From contig CAYVFC010000210.1 of NCBI GenBank assembly GCA_964450715.1, forward strand, positions 1 through 9,935: DNA of 9,935 bases, read 5' to 3'. The notes under the pieces were generated by a model. It searched no databases. It saw only the letters and a list, made by a program, of their open reading frames with translations, and had not been told where the DNA came from. Position numbers and translations under genes: made by a program. The stretch comes from CAYVFC01 sp964450715 (GTDB lineage Bacteria; Myxococcota_A; Polyangia; Polyangiales; JAFGIB01). This document shows positions 1-6,972 of the stretch, one piece after another. The stretch's first letter is position 1. Each line of letters begins with the position of its first letter.

Positions 1-48
1 CGCTCCGCCGACGCGCCCGGTCTCGTATCGTTTATTTTGCGGTGCCTC

Positions 49-1452
49 CTAAGCGGCCTCCCGCTGCCCGGAGGCTACCGGAAGGTAGATCGCGAAGGTC
101 GTACCCTGCCGCGGTGAGGTCCGCAGATCGATTCGCCCGCCGTGGCCGGTCACGATCCCGTGGACGATGGCCAGCCCGAGCCCGGTTCCCTTGCCCAGCT
201 CCTTGGTGGTGAAGAAAGGGTCGAAAGCCCTGGCCGCGGTCTGCTCGTCCATGCCGCAGCCCGTGTCAGAAATTTCGAGCCGGTACCAGCCCCCGTCCGG
301 CCGGTCGTCTGTACCGCACGGCCCCTCGTCGTCAAGCCCCAGCGACAGCGTCAGGCTCCCCCCGTCCGGCTCCATGGCCCCGATCGCGTTCACCGTCAGG
401 TTCATCAATACCTGCAACAGCTCGGTCTGGTTGGCCAGCACCAGCGCGTCGTCCTGCGCCATCTCCGTCTGCAAATGGATCCGGTCGGGCACGTCGAGCC
501 GCGTGAGGAAGTTCTGGACCAGGTCGCGCGGGTCCACGAGCTTTCGCTTCCCCTTGCTCTGCCTGCCAAAGGCGAGGATTTGCGAGACCATCTCCTTCGC
601 CTGATTGCTCGCCTGAAGCACCTGCTCCAGGTGGGACCTCGCCTTGTCGGGCCTGTCCAGGGAGCGCTCGGCCATTTCGGCGTGGGCCATGACCGGGAGG
701 AAGATGTTATTGAGATCATGGGCGATACCGCTGGCAAAGCGCCCCACGGCCTCGAGCTTATGGCTGCGCACCAGCTCGGCCTCTAATTTCTCCCGCGCTT
801 TGACCTCGTTCTCGAGCGCCTCCAGGGTCTTCTGCAGCCGCAACCGCACGATGCGCTCCTCACCGAGGGCGCGATCCAGCCCGGCGAGCAGGTAACCCAC
901 CGGAAGCCCGCAGGCGATCGAAAGGGCCGAGATATTGACCACGAACATGGCCCAGACCGGTCCGGTCACCCCGTGGCCCGAGTGCCACCCGGGGTCTATT
1001 ACCAGCATCACTAAGTAGAGCCCTGCCAGGGTGGCCGCGTTAATAGCGGTCATGATCAGCGAGGCGCGCGATCCGAGCAGAAAGGCGGCGATGACCACCA
1101 CGGCCACCAGCCAGCCGCCGCGAGCATAGGAGGGACCCAGCGCCACCATGTACGAGAGCGACGCCAGGTAGGCGACGGCCACTACCGAATAATAAGTAAT
1201 GCGGGAACGCTCCTTACGGACGAACAGGACGTAGAGCAGGTAGAGCCAGACGGCCAGGTTGACCACCAGGATCGGCTGAAGATCGTTTCGTATCAGGCCC
1301 ATCGCCGTGGTCGGCAACGACAGGGGAATGGCCACGACACCGATGGCTACGATAATGCTCACCAGCCGGGAGCGCAGTACGTCAATTGTGACCTGCTCGC
1401 CGGAGTCGCCGCTCCTCAGGATCAGTCTCCTGATCGTGCCCCTGATATCCAT
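49..1452 (-). CDS. Membrane-bound sensor histidine kinase (six TM, HisKA + HATPase_c)
   Basis: A 467-residue transmitter kinase of a two-component system that should autophosphorylate on a histidine and pass the phosphate to a response regulator. About six hydrophobic segments lie in residues 33-190 (roughly 33-52, 60-78, 88-105, 113-127, 133-152, 166-190) and form an integral membrane sensor of no family I recognise. A charged, coiled-coil-like linker spans 195-232. The H box (FASGIAHDLNN, phospho-His 245) is followed by the N box (N351, N355), G1 (DTGCGM, 396-401), F box (FDPFF, 410-414) and G2 (GTGLGL, 422-427), so all catalytic boxes are present. There is no C-terminal receiver and no response regulator in the window, so the partner is unknown. 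The start is the ATG at 1450-1452; AAGGGG abuts it, a poorly spaced ribosome site. It lies 151 bp downstream of the symporter gene on the same strand. Confidence 0.93.
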   Translation of the reverse strand: MDIRGTIRRLILRSGDSGEQVTIDVLRSRLVSIIVAIGVVAIPLSLPTTAMGLIRNDLQPILVVNLAVWLYLLYVLFVRKERSRITYYSVVAVAYLASLSYMVALGPSYARGGWLVAVVVIAAFLLGSRASLIMTAINAATLAGLYLVMLVIDPGWHSGHGVTGPVWAMFVVNISALSIACGLPVGYLLAGLDRALGEERIVRLRLQKTLEALENEVKAREKLEAELVRSHKLEAVGRFASGIAHDLNNIFLPVMAHAEMAERSLDRPDKARSHLEQVLQASNQAKEMVSQILAFGRQSKGKRKLVDPRDLVQNFLTRLDVPDRIHLQTEMAQDDALVLANQTELLQVLMNLTVNAIGAMEPDGGSLTLSLGLDDEGPCGTDDRPDGGWYRLEISDTGCGMDEQTAARAFDPFFTTKELGKGTGLGLAIVHGIVTGHGGRIDLRTSPRQGTTFAIYLPVASGQREAA

Positions 1453-1603
1453 CCCCTTGCTTTCCCAACCGGCCGGCAGCCCGCGCGGCTACCGAGCCAA
1501 GCGGTCGGTCGAAACGTCCAGCTCAGCGCCCATCCGTATAACACGTCCGGCCAGGCCGATCATGTAGGCGCGAACCAATGGCCGATCGGCAGCCGGCCCC
1601 GGG
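1453..1603. other. Intergenic spacer between symporter and histidine kinase genes
   Basis: These 151 bases separate two minus-strand genes. On the minus strand an ATG at 1563 opens a 24-codon frame (MIGLAGRVIRMGAELDV...) with no convincing ribosome site, which I do not call as a gene. The short palindrome GGCCGATCGGC occurs near 1580. I see no stem followed by a T-run, so no intrinsic terminator is evident and the kinase could be read through from the symporter gene or have its own weak promoter. Confidence 0.5.
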
Positions 1604-2944
1604 CTACCCGGCGGATCTTCTCTCTTGTGTCAGCCGAAAGACCACCGGGCTCAGGATCAACAGCGCTACCAGGTTGGGGATGGCCATCAGCCCGTTGAGG
1701 ATATCGGCCATCAACCAGATCGCGCCCAGGTTGCCGATGGCGCCCACGGGGATGGCCGCGATCCAGGCCAGGCGGAAGGGCCAGATCGACCGCTCGCCAA
1801 AGAGGTACTGCGCGCATCGTTCGCCGTAGTAGCTCCAGCCCAGGATGGTGGTGAAGGCGAAGACGACCAGACCGAACGAGACCACGTGCTCGCCTACCAG
1901 CGGCAGGCCGCTACCGAACGCCTGCGCCGAGAGCGACGCTCCGGTCTCTCCGCCGGTCCACGAGCCGGTCACCACGATCACCAGCCCGGTCATGGTGCAC
2001 ACCAGTATGGTATCGATGAAGGTTCCCATCATGCCTATGGTGCCCTGCCGGACCGGGTCATCGGTCCGGGCCGCGGCGTGCGCGATGGGCGCGCTGCCCA
2101 GCCCTGCTTCGTTGGAAAAGACGCCGCGCGCTACACCGAAGCGTATGGCCGTCCACACGCCGGCGCCGGCGAAACCGCCCGCGGCAGCGGTACCGGTGAA
2201 GGCGTCCCGTACGATGGTGGCCAGAGCGCCGGGCACGGCGGCTATGTTGGCACCCAGCACGACCAGGGCGCCGGCGACGTATACGAGCGCCATGAAGGGC
2301 ACGAGCTTGCCGGCCACCTCGGCGATGCGCCGGACGCCCCCGATGATCACAGCGCCCGCTAGGGCGGCTATGATCAGGCCCGATACCCAACGATCCACCC
2401 CGAGAGTGCTGTTGACCGCGTCTGCCACCGAGTTGGACTGCACCGTGTTGCCGATGCCAAAGCCGGCCAGCATGCCGAAGAAGGCAAAGGCCGCGGCCAG
2501 AAAGCGCCAGCCAGGCCTGAGCCCGTTTTTAATGTAGTACATGGGGCCACCCACGTACCGTCCGGCTCTATCGGTCTCCCGGTAGTGCACGGCGAGCACG
2601 GCCTCGGCGTACTTGGTGGCCATGCCGAACAGAGCGGTCACCCACATCCAGAACAGCGCGCCCGGTCCGCCCAGGAAGATGGCCGTGGCCACCCCCGCGA
2701 TGTTGCCCGTGCCGATGGTGGCCGAAAGCGCGGTCATCAGCGCCTGGAAGGGTGTAATGTCTCCGGCCTGCTCGCTCGCCAGCCGCCCCTGCCACAGGCT
2801 GCGGAAGCCGGCACCGATCCGGCGAAAGGTCGCGAACCGCAAGCCCGCCGTCAAATAGATCCCGGCGCCGAGCAACAGCGCCAGCATGGCCGGCCCCCAG
2901 ACCACCCCGCTGATCGAGTCGAGCAGCTCGGTGAACGCTTTCAT
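1604..2944 (-). CDS. AGCS-family sodium:alanine/glycine symporter
   Basis: A 446-residue polytopic inner-membrane transporter of the alanine or glycine:cation symporter family (AGCS, AlsT/DagA-like), expected to import alanine or glycine with Na+. The start fits the family: a short amphipathic lead (MKAFTELLDS) then WGPAMLALLLGAGIYLT. Family landmarks are ALSATIGTGNIAGVA (72-86), GGPGALFWMWVTALFGM (92-108), VGGPMYYI (131-138), and ARGVFSNEAGLGSAPIAHA (272-290), the last being the strongest signature. A GWSYYGERC stretch (369-377) is also typical. The length matches intact members (about 440-490), so the gene looks complete. The ATG is at 2942-2944, with only a weak upstream GGGCGG as ribosome site. 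The gene begins 15 bases before a palindromic repeat and an assembly gap, so its promoter may lie in or beyond the gap. Substrate choice within AGCS cannot be read from sequence alone. Confidence 0.95.
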   Translation of the reverse strand: MKAFTELLDSISGVVWGPAMLALLLGAGIYLTAGLRFATFRRIGAGFRSLWQGRLASEQAGDITPFQALMTALSATIGTGNIAGVATAIFLGGPGALFWMWVTALFGMATKYAEAVLAVHYRETDRAGRYVGGPMYYIKNGLRPGWRFLAAAFAFFGMLAGFGIGNTVQSNSVADAVNSTLGVDRWVSGLIIAALAGAVIIGGVRRIAEVAGKLVPFMALVYVAGALVVLGANIAAVPGALATIVRDAFTGTAAAGGFAGAGVWTAIRFGVARGVFSNEAGLGSAPIAHAAARTDDPVRQGTIGMMGTFIDTILVCTMTGLVIVVTGSWTGGETGASLSAQAFGSGLPLVGEHVVSFGLVVFAFTTILGWSYYGERCAQYLFGERSIWPFRLAWIAAIPVGAIGNLGAIWLMADILNGLMAIPNLVALLILSPVVFRLTQERRSAG

Positions 2945-2958
2945 CCGCCCGAGTGTAT

Positions 2959-3190
2959 ATCGATGTCATTTCGACCGCAGTGAGAAATCTGTCGAATGAG
3001 ATCTCTCACTTCGNNNNNNNNNNNNNNNNNNNNNNNNNNNNNNNNNNNNNNNNNNNNNNNNNNNNNNNNNNNNNNNNNNNNNNNNNNNNNNNNNNNNNNN
3101 NNNNNNNNNNNNNTTCGAGATGACGGCTAGCGCCGTTCGAGATGACGGCTAGCGCCGTTCGAGATGACGGCTAGCGCCGTTCGAGATGAC
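2959..3190. repeat. Palindromic interspersed repeat, copy 1, interrupted by the gap
   Basis: The left side opens with ATCGATGTCATTTCGA (2959-2974), runs through GCAGTGAGAAATCT, then turns back as GAGATCTCTCACTTCG (2998-3013) directly at the gap. The right side resumes with TTCGAGATGAC. This arm-loop-arm design and the sequences themselves match copy 2 at 9636-9742, where the same right arm reads on without interruption through CTCACTTCGTTCGAGA. The gap therefore sits inside a repeat of this family. Similar TCGA-rich inverted repeats around GTCAT...GAGATCTC are common as dispersed elements in environmental bacterial genomes; function is unknown. Confidence 0.75.
3014..3113. other. Assembly gap (100 N)
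   Basis: Exactly 100 N in a row, the conventional placeholder for a scaffold gap of unknown length. It is flanked by members of a dispersed palindromic repeat and by a 22-bp tandem array, which explains why assembly failed here. True length and content are unknown. Confidence 0.98.
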
Positions 3191-3196
3191 AGCGCC
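3114..3196. repeat. 22-bp tandem repeat array at the gap edge
   Basis: The unit TTCGAGATGACGGCTAGCGC plus CG begins at 3114, 3136 and 3158 as three identical 22-bp copies. A fourth, from 3180, lacks the GGCT and reads TTCGAGATGACAGCGCC. The first visible copy touches the gap, so more copies may be hidden. There are no variable spacers, so this is not CRISPR. The core TTCGAGATGAC is the outer arm of the palindromic repeat family. Confidence 0.9.
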
Positions 3197-3198
3197 CT

Positions 3199-3215
3199 CG
3201 GGTCGACGCGACCCG
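3199..3215 (-). terminator. Short GC hairpin just after mevalonate kinase
   Basis: CGGGTCG - ACG - CGACCCG is a perfect 7-bp stem with a 3-base loop, starting 5 bases beyond the mevalonate kinase stop codon on the minus strand. It lacks a following T-run, so it is at best a weak or factor-assisted terminator, or simply part of the repeat edge. Confidence 0.3.
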
Positions 3216-3219
3216 CTCA

Positions 3220-4230
3220 CTACGTCGTGCCTCTCCCCACGCTCGCGGAAAAGGCGCCGCAACCCATGCGACGTAAAGCTTCCAGCACGTTTTCCGCCAC
3301 CCGCTGCTCCTCGACCAGCGCGATCATGCAGCCGCCGCCTCCGCTACCCGTGAGCTTGGCTCCCGCCGCTCCTGCTTCGAGCGCCGTCCGGCACATCTCG
3401 TCCAGCCGCGGCGTAGAGACCCCTAGCTCCCTTAGAAGCGCCTGGTCGCGATCCATCAGCTCGGCCAGGCCCAAGGCATCGCCCGCCTCGAGAGCCGCGC
3501 TGCCGCAGAGTACGAGCTCGGCGATCTCGTCGAAGATCTCCTCCACTTCGTCGCGCCGTTCGGCGTGCAGGCGCGCGACCTTTTCCACCATTTCGCGGGT
3601 GCTGGCCGAGTGCCCGCTGTGACCGATCACCAGCAGTGGCTCAACGGAGCTCTCCACCAGCTGCAGCGGCTCTCCTCGCCGGAAGAGCGCCATCTTGCCG
3701 CTGGCCGCGATCGCGCTGTCGATGCCCGAGGGATTGCCGTGGAATACGCGTTCCCAGCGCAAAGACTCCTCGGCCACTTGTTCCGCATCGCGTTCGATAC
3801 CCAGCGCGGTATCGAGCGCACGTATTAGCGCTACCCCCAGAGCGGCCGAGCAGCCCAGGCCGGCGCCGGGCGGCAGCCCCCGACTGATGCGGATCTCGAG
3901 CCCGGGCCGCTGCTGCTCGTAAGCGTCCAGCACGGCGCAGAACGCGCGCCTCAACGTCTCGCGCAGCTCGTCCGAATAGGTCGGGGAGTCGGCTCGCACC
4001 TCGACCCGCGCAGCTCCGCCCGGACCGCCGTTTTCTTCAGCGCCATCCGCGGCGGCGAAACGGGGTGCGTCGTCGTCCGCCTCGATCACCAGACGGCTCT
4101 CGTCCGCCGTAACGGTATTGGCGCGGCAGCCCGTTGATAGCCCGGCCGCCAGCGCTGGCCGGCCGTGGACCACGCCGTGCTCGCCCAGCAGGATGACCTT
4201 GCCGCTGCTTCGAACCGTTTTCAGGCCCAT
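3220..4230 (-). CDS. mvk: Mevalonate kinase (GHMP kinase family)
   Basis: A 336-residue soluble GHMP kinase that should phosphorylate mevalonate with ATP to 5-phosphomevalonate in the mevalonate route to isopentenyl diphosphate (EC 2.7.1.36). The N-terminus SSGKVILLGEHGVVHGRPAL (8-27) is the mevalonate-kinase form of motif 1, with Lys11. The ATP-binding loop is LPPGAGLGCSAAL (119-131), having Cys where many members have Ser. NPSGIDSA (166-173) carries the presumed catalytic Asp171, and LTGSGGGGC (293-301) is the C-terminal GHMP motif 3. Length is ordinary for bacterial or archaeal members. The ATG at 4228-4230 lies one base after the TGA of the upstream prenyl synthase, so the two are surely cotranscribed and probably translationally coupled (GGTGAG abuts the start). 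The other mevalonate-pathway genes are not in this window. Phosphomevalonate kinase is a less likely alternative because the HGVVHGRPA signature favours mevalonate kinase. Confidence 0.9.
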   Translation of the reverse strand: MGLKTVRSSGKVILLGEHGVVHGRPALAAGLSTGCRANTVTADESRLVIEADDDAPRFAAADGAEENGGPGGAARVEVRADSPTYSDELRETLRRAFCAVLDAYEQQRPGLEIRISRGLPPGAGLGCSAALGVALIRALDTALGIERDAEQVAEESLRWERVFHGNPSGIDSAIAASGKMALFRRGEPLQLVESSVEPLLVIGHSGHSASTREMVEKVARLHAERRDEVEEIFDEIAELVLCGSAALEAGDALGLAELMDRDQALLRELGVSTPRLDEMCRTALEAGAAGAKLTGSGGGGCMIALVEEQRVAENVLEALRRMGCGAFSASVGRGTT

Positions 4231-4231
4231 C

Positions 4232-5260
4232 TCACCGATCTCGCACTACCAGCAGCTGCACCAGCTGCAACAACAGCTCGGTTCCCTCGGGCCGGATGGT
4301 GCTTTTCTGGAGGTCTTCCCGCGCCTGACGGACCATCTGCAGCATCCGTTCCTCGACGCGCTCTCGGGCACCGCTTCGGCGCAGCAGCTCGACCGCCGCG
4401 CCGACCTTGCGCGCTCCTGCCCTCCGGTTGCCGAGCACTTGCCGCAATGCTTCCAGCTCGCTTCCCCGGAGCAGCGTTCGCGCCTCGGCCACCACGGCGT
4501 TGTTCTTGCCCGCGCGCAAGTCGTTACCCGCTACCTTTCCGATCTTCTCGCTGTTGCCAAAGATGCCGAGCAGGTCGTCGCGCAGCTGAAACGCGATGCC
4601 CAGCGGCTCGGCGAAACGGTCGAGCGCCCTCAGCTCCTCCTCGCTCGCGTCGGCCAAAATGGCGCCCAGGCGAAGGGGTCCGCGGACCGTGTAGCTGCCC
4701 GTCTTGAGGTGATGTATCAAGCTCACGTCGGGGTGGCCCAGCAGATCCAGCTGCTGGCCGTAGATGACCTCGCGGTGCATGGACCCGAGCACGGCCATAG
4801 CCTCTTGCCGGCGTCCGTGGGGAAACGGGGCTTGCTCCAGCAGCTCCCAGGAAAAGCCGCTGGCCAGGTCTCCGCAGAGAATGGCCAGGCTGTCGGCCAG
4901 GTGCTTGTCCGAGAGGCTCGCGCGCAGATCGGCGTGAACCGAGGGACCGCCCCGGCGCCGATCGTCCCCGTCCATCCAGTCGTCATGGATGAGCAGGTAG
5001 CTCTGCAGCAGCTCCAGCCCGGCGGCCGCCTGTACCACCCGCTCGAGCGGCACGCCCGGATCAACCGCGCGACAGCCCGCGCATAGCACCAGCGGCCGCA
5101 GCCTCTTTCCGCCCCTGGTGGTCAGCCGTTCGATGGCGCCGACCAGCTCGCTCCCGCGCGGGGAGGTTTCTTGAGCCTGTCGCTTCTTCTCCTCGAAAAA
5201 ACCGCGCAGCCGCTCTTCCACGGCGGCCCTGAGCTCGGCGATCCAGTTCGGCTCTTGCAT
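4232..5260 (-). CDS. Polyprenyl diphosphate synthase (trans, short-chain; FPP/GGPP synthase-like)
   Basis: A 342-residue all-alpha trans-prenyltransferase that should condense isopentenyl diphosphate with allylic diphosphates in the cytosol. Visible motifs are GGKRLRP (50-56), the first Asp-rich motif HDDWMDGDDRRRGGPSVH (DDWMD, 93-97), GQQLDLLG (168-175), HLKTGSYTVRGP (184-195), the second Asp-rich motif QLRDDLLGIFG (DDLLG, 228-232) and a GNDLRAGKNNAV segment (245-256). The second motif ends in Gly rather than Asp, a variant I recall in other short-chain synthases. There is no two-residue insertion in the first motif, and an aromatic Tyr88 sits five residues before it. In the known chain-length rules this favours a short C15-C20 product of the archaeal GGPP-synthase type; that is inference. 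The ATG at 5258-5260 has a good GGGAGAG ribosome site (5270-5276). It heads the operon with mevalonate kinase. Confidence 0.92.
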   Translation of the reverse strand: MQEPNWIAELRAAVEERLRGFFEEKKRQAQETSPRGSELVGAIERLTTRGGKRLRPLVLCAGCRAVDPGVPLERVVQAAAGLELLQSYLLIHDDWMDGDDRRRGGPSVHADLRASLSDKHLADSLAILCGDLASGFSWELLEQAPFPHGRRQEAMAVLGSMHREVIYGQQLDLLGHPDVSLIHHLKTGSYTVRGPLRLGAILADASEEELRALDRFAEPLGIAFQLRDDLLGIFGNSEKIGKVAGNDLRAGKNNAVVAEARTLLRGSELEALRQVLGNRRAGARKVGAAVELLRRSGARERVEERMLQMVRQAREDLQKSTIRPEGTELLLQLVQLLVVRDR

Positions 5261-5535
5261 GGTCGGTTTCTCTCCCGCGACCGGGCGCTCCTTCTTACCG
5301 CAACCGCGGCGGCCGATCTATCGCTCCCGGCCAGCTTTTCGAGCAATGCCGGCGCGCGCGAGAAAAAAGCCCCTCGCCTCGATGGCAGTGCTCTATCGGG
5401 TTTTGGTATAGAGGAGTCAGCACGAAGCTGCTGCAGGGAAGCCATTTTCTCCCCGCTCGGGTATTAATTGCCGCAAGCAGAGCCGGCGCGGGCGCTCCAC
5501 CTCTGCCCGCGCAGCCCCTGTCCGTAAAGAACGAG
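5261..5535. promoter_or_regulatory. Divergent intergenic region between prenyl synthase and radical SAM genes
   Basis: These 275 bases must hold promoters for both divergent units, because neither has another plausible upstream region. AT-richer islands are GGTATAGAGG near 5406 and GGTATTAATTG near 5461; either could hold a -10, but I see no well-matched -35. Next to the plus-strand start is a perfect 8-bp stem, GCGCGGGC (5486-5493) with GCCCGCGC (5505-5512) and an 11-base loop, 23 bases before the radical SAM ATG. It could be a leader hairpin. The exact promoters are not resolved. Confidence 0.4.
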
Positions 5536-6972
5536 ATGAGCGACCGCCCCACAAATCCCGACTTCCCCATCATGCTGGTGCGAACGGCTCGGGAGATCCC
5601 CGGCTATACCGTGACCCAGCCCCTGGGCATCCTCTATCTGGCCGCCCAGCTCCGGCGCCGGGGCTATCGCAACCTGCGGCTGGTGGATATGAGGCCCGAC
5701 CGGATGCAGGTCAGCGATCTCATACAGCAGATCGCCGGCTTCCGGCCGCGGCTGCTCGGGCTCTCCTGCCTCTCCTATGAAGCGCCCTCGGTGTCGGAGA
5801 TCGCCGAGCGGGTGCGGCAGCTCGACCCTGAAATCCACATCGCGCTAGGCGGCCCCTTGCCCTCCTCCATGAAGCGGGAGAGCTTCGAGCGCATCGACGC
5901 CGACAGCATCGCGGTGGGCGAAGGCGAGCGCACCATCGTCGCTCTGGCCGACGGTCTCAGCTCCGGGCGCTTCCCGCCGCGCGACGGCTCGTCCGGCGGG
6001 GTGCCCGGCCTGGGTTTTCGCGGGCGCAACGGCTCGAGCGAGGTGTCCGAGCCCGGATACATAGAGCAGATGGACGAGCTTCCCTTGCCGGCCTGGGACC
6101 TGCTCGACATAAGCCGTTACTACGGCCGGGCCAACTTCAACTTCTTTTTAAAGAACCCCAGGTACATGTCGGTGATGACCACGCGCGGCTGCCCCTACCG
6201 CTGCGCTTACTGCCACAACGTGCTCGGCAAGCGTTTTCGCAAGCGCAGCGTCGATCACGTCATGCGCGAGATCCACGCCCTGGTCCGCATGGGCATCGGC
6301 GAGATCCACATCATCGACGACTCCTTCAACCTGGATCTCGACCGGGCCAAGGCCATTTTGGGCGAGATAGCGAAGATACGGCCCCGCCTGGCCCTGGCCT
6401 TTCCCAATGGCCTGCGCAGCGACCGGCTGGACGAACAGTTCCTGGTCATGGCCAAGGCCGCCGGCGCCTACAAGATCAACTTCGCGGTGGAGACCGCGTC
6501 CGAGCGGCTGCAGAGCAAAATCCGCAAGAATCTGGACCTGGAAAAGGTCCGGGAGATGATCGCCGTCAACGACCGGCTCGGCATTATCGGCCACGGCTTC
6601 TTCATGCTGGGCTTTCCCACCGAGACCGAGCAGGAGATGCTGAAAACGGTCGGGTACGCGCTCGACTCGCGCCTGCACACGGCCAACTTCTTCGTGGTGC
6701 AACCCTTCGAGGGGACCGACATCTACGAGATGTTTCGCGAGCGGCGCCCGGAGATGTTCAACGAGGCGGACAAGTTCGACTACTACCAGGCCAACTTCGA
6801 GATCTACGAGATCCCCGCGGAGCGAGTGCAACAGATCGTCAAGGACGCGCACCGGCGCTTTTTTCTCGAGCCCTGGCGCGCGCTCAGGTTGCTGCGGCTG
6901 ATGCCGCACAAGGCCGCCTTGATCGACGGCGCCGTGCGGCTGGCTTACCGGGGCTTCCTTGGCAAGGGATGA
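5536..6972 (+). CDS. Radical SAM protein with N-terminal B12-binding-like domain
   Basis: A 478-residue protein of the cobalamin-binding-domain radical SAM class. Residues about 10-145 form the Rossmann-like B12-binding domain (QPLGILYLAAQLRRRG, LLGLSCLSYE, IALGGPLPSS, AVGEGE). The canonical DxHxxG cobalamin ligand motif is not visible, as in many relatives. The radical SAM core follows: TTRGCPYRCAYCHN with cluster ligands Cys219, Cys223 and Cys226, then IIDDSFNLD, NFAVETASERLQ and a GFFMLGFPTETEQEM segment. Members of this class include methyltransferases, ring-forming and C-C bond-forming enzymes acting on lipids, hopanoids, pigments and peptides; the substrate cannot be deduced here. The C-terminal 60 residues are basic and hydrophobic, perhaps membrane-associating. 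The ATG at 5536 has only a weak AAAGAACGAG upstream. It overlaps the next gene by 14 bases and is divergent from an isoprenoid operon, which makes a lipid or isoprenoid substrate a reasonable guess. Confidence 0.9.
   Translation: MSDRPTNPDFPIMLVRTAREIPGYTVTQPLGILYLAAQLRRRGYRNLRLVDMRPDRMQVSDLIQQIAGFRPRLLGLSCLSYEAPSVSEIAERVRQLDPEIHIALGGPLPSSMKRESFERIDADSIAVGEGERTIVALADGLSSGRFPPRDGSSGGVPGLGFRGRNGSSEVSEPGYIEQMDELPLPAWDLLDISRYYGRANFNFFLKNPRYMSVMTTRGCPYRCAYCHNVLGKRFRKRSVDHVMREIHALVRMGIGEIHIIDDSFNLDLDRAKAILGEIAKIRPRLALAFPNGLRSDRLDEQFLVMAKAAGAYKINFAVETASERLQSKIRKNLDLEKVREMIAVNDRLGIIGHGFFMLGFPTETEQEMLKTVGYALDSRLHTANFFVVQPFEGTDIYEMFRERRPEMFNEADKFDYYQANFEIYEIPAERVQQIVKDAHRRFFLEPWRALRLLRLMPHKAALIDGAVRLAYRGFLGKG

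Noticed and set aside
1625..2362. Plus-strand open frame opposite the symporter gene
   Set aside because: The translation is low-complexity G/D/A/H-rich and antisense to conserved symporter motifs.
3114..3196. Tandem short repeats as a possible CRISPR array
   Set aside because: The 22-bp units abut with no variable spacers, and no cas gene is present; it is a simple tandem array of a repeat-family arm.
4118..5086. Long plus-strand open frame opposite the prenyl synthase and mevalonate kinase genes
   Set aside because: It is antisense to two genes with complete family motifs and its translation shows no domain; such frames are expected in high-GC DNA.
6969..6971. ATG overlapping the radical SAM stop as the start of the fusion gene
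   Set aside because: It has the attractive ATGA overlap form, but it is out of frame with the fusion protein (10 bases from the in-frame TTG).
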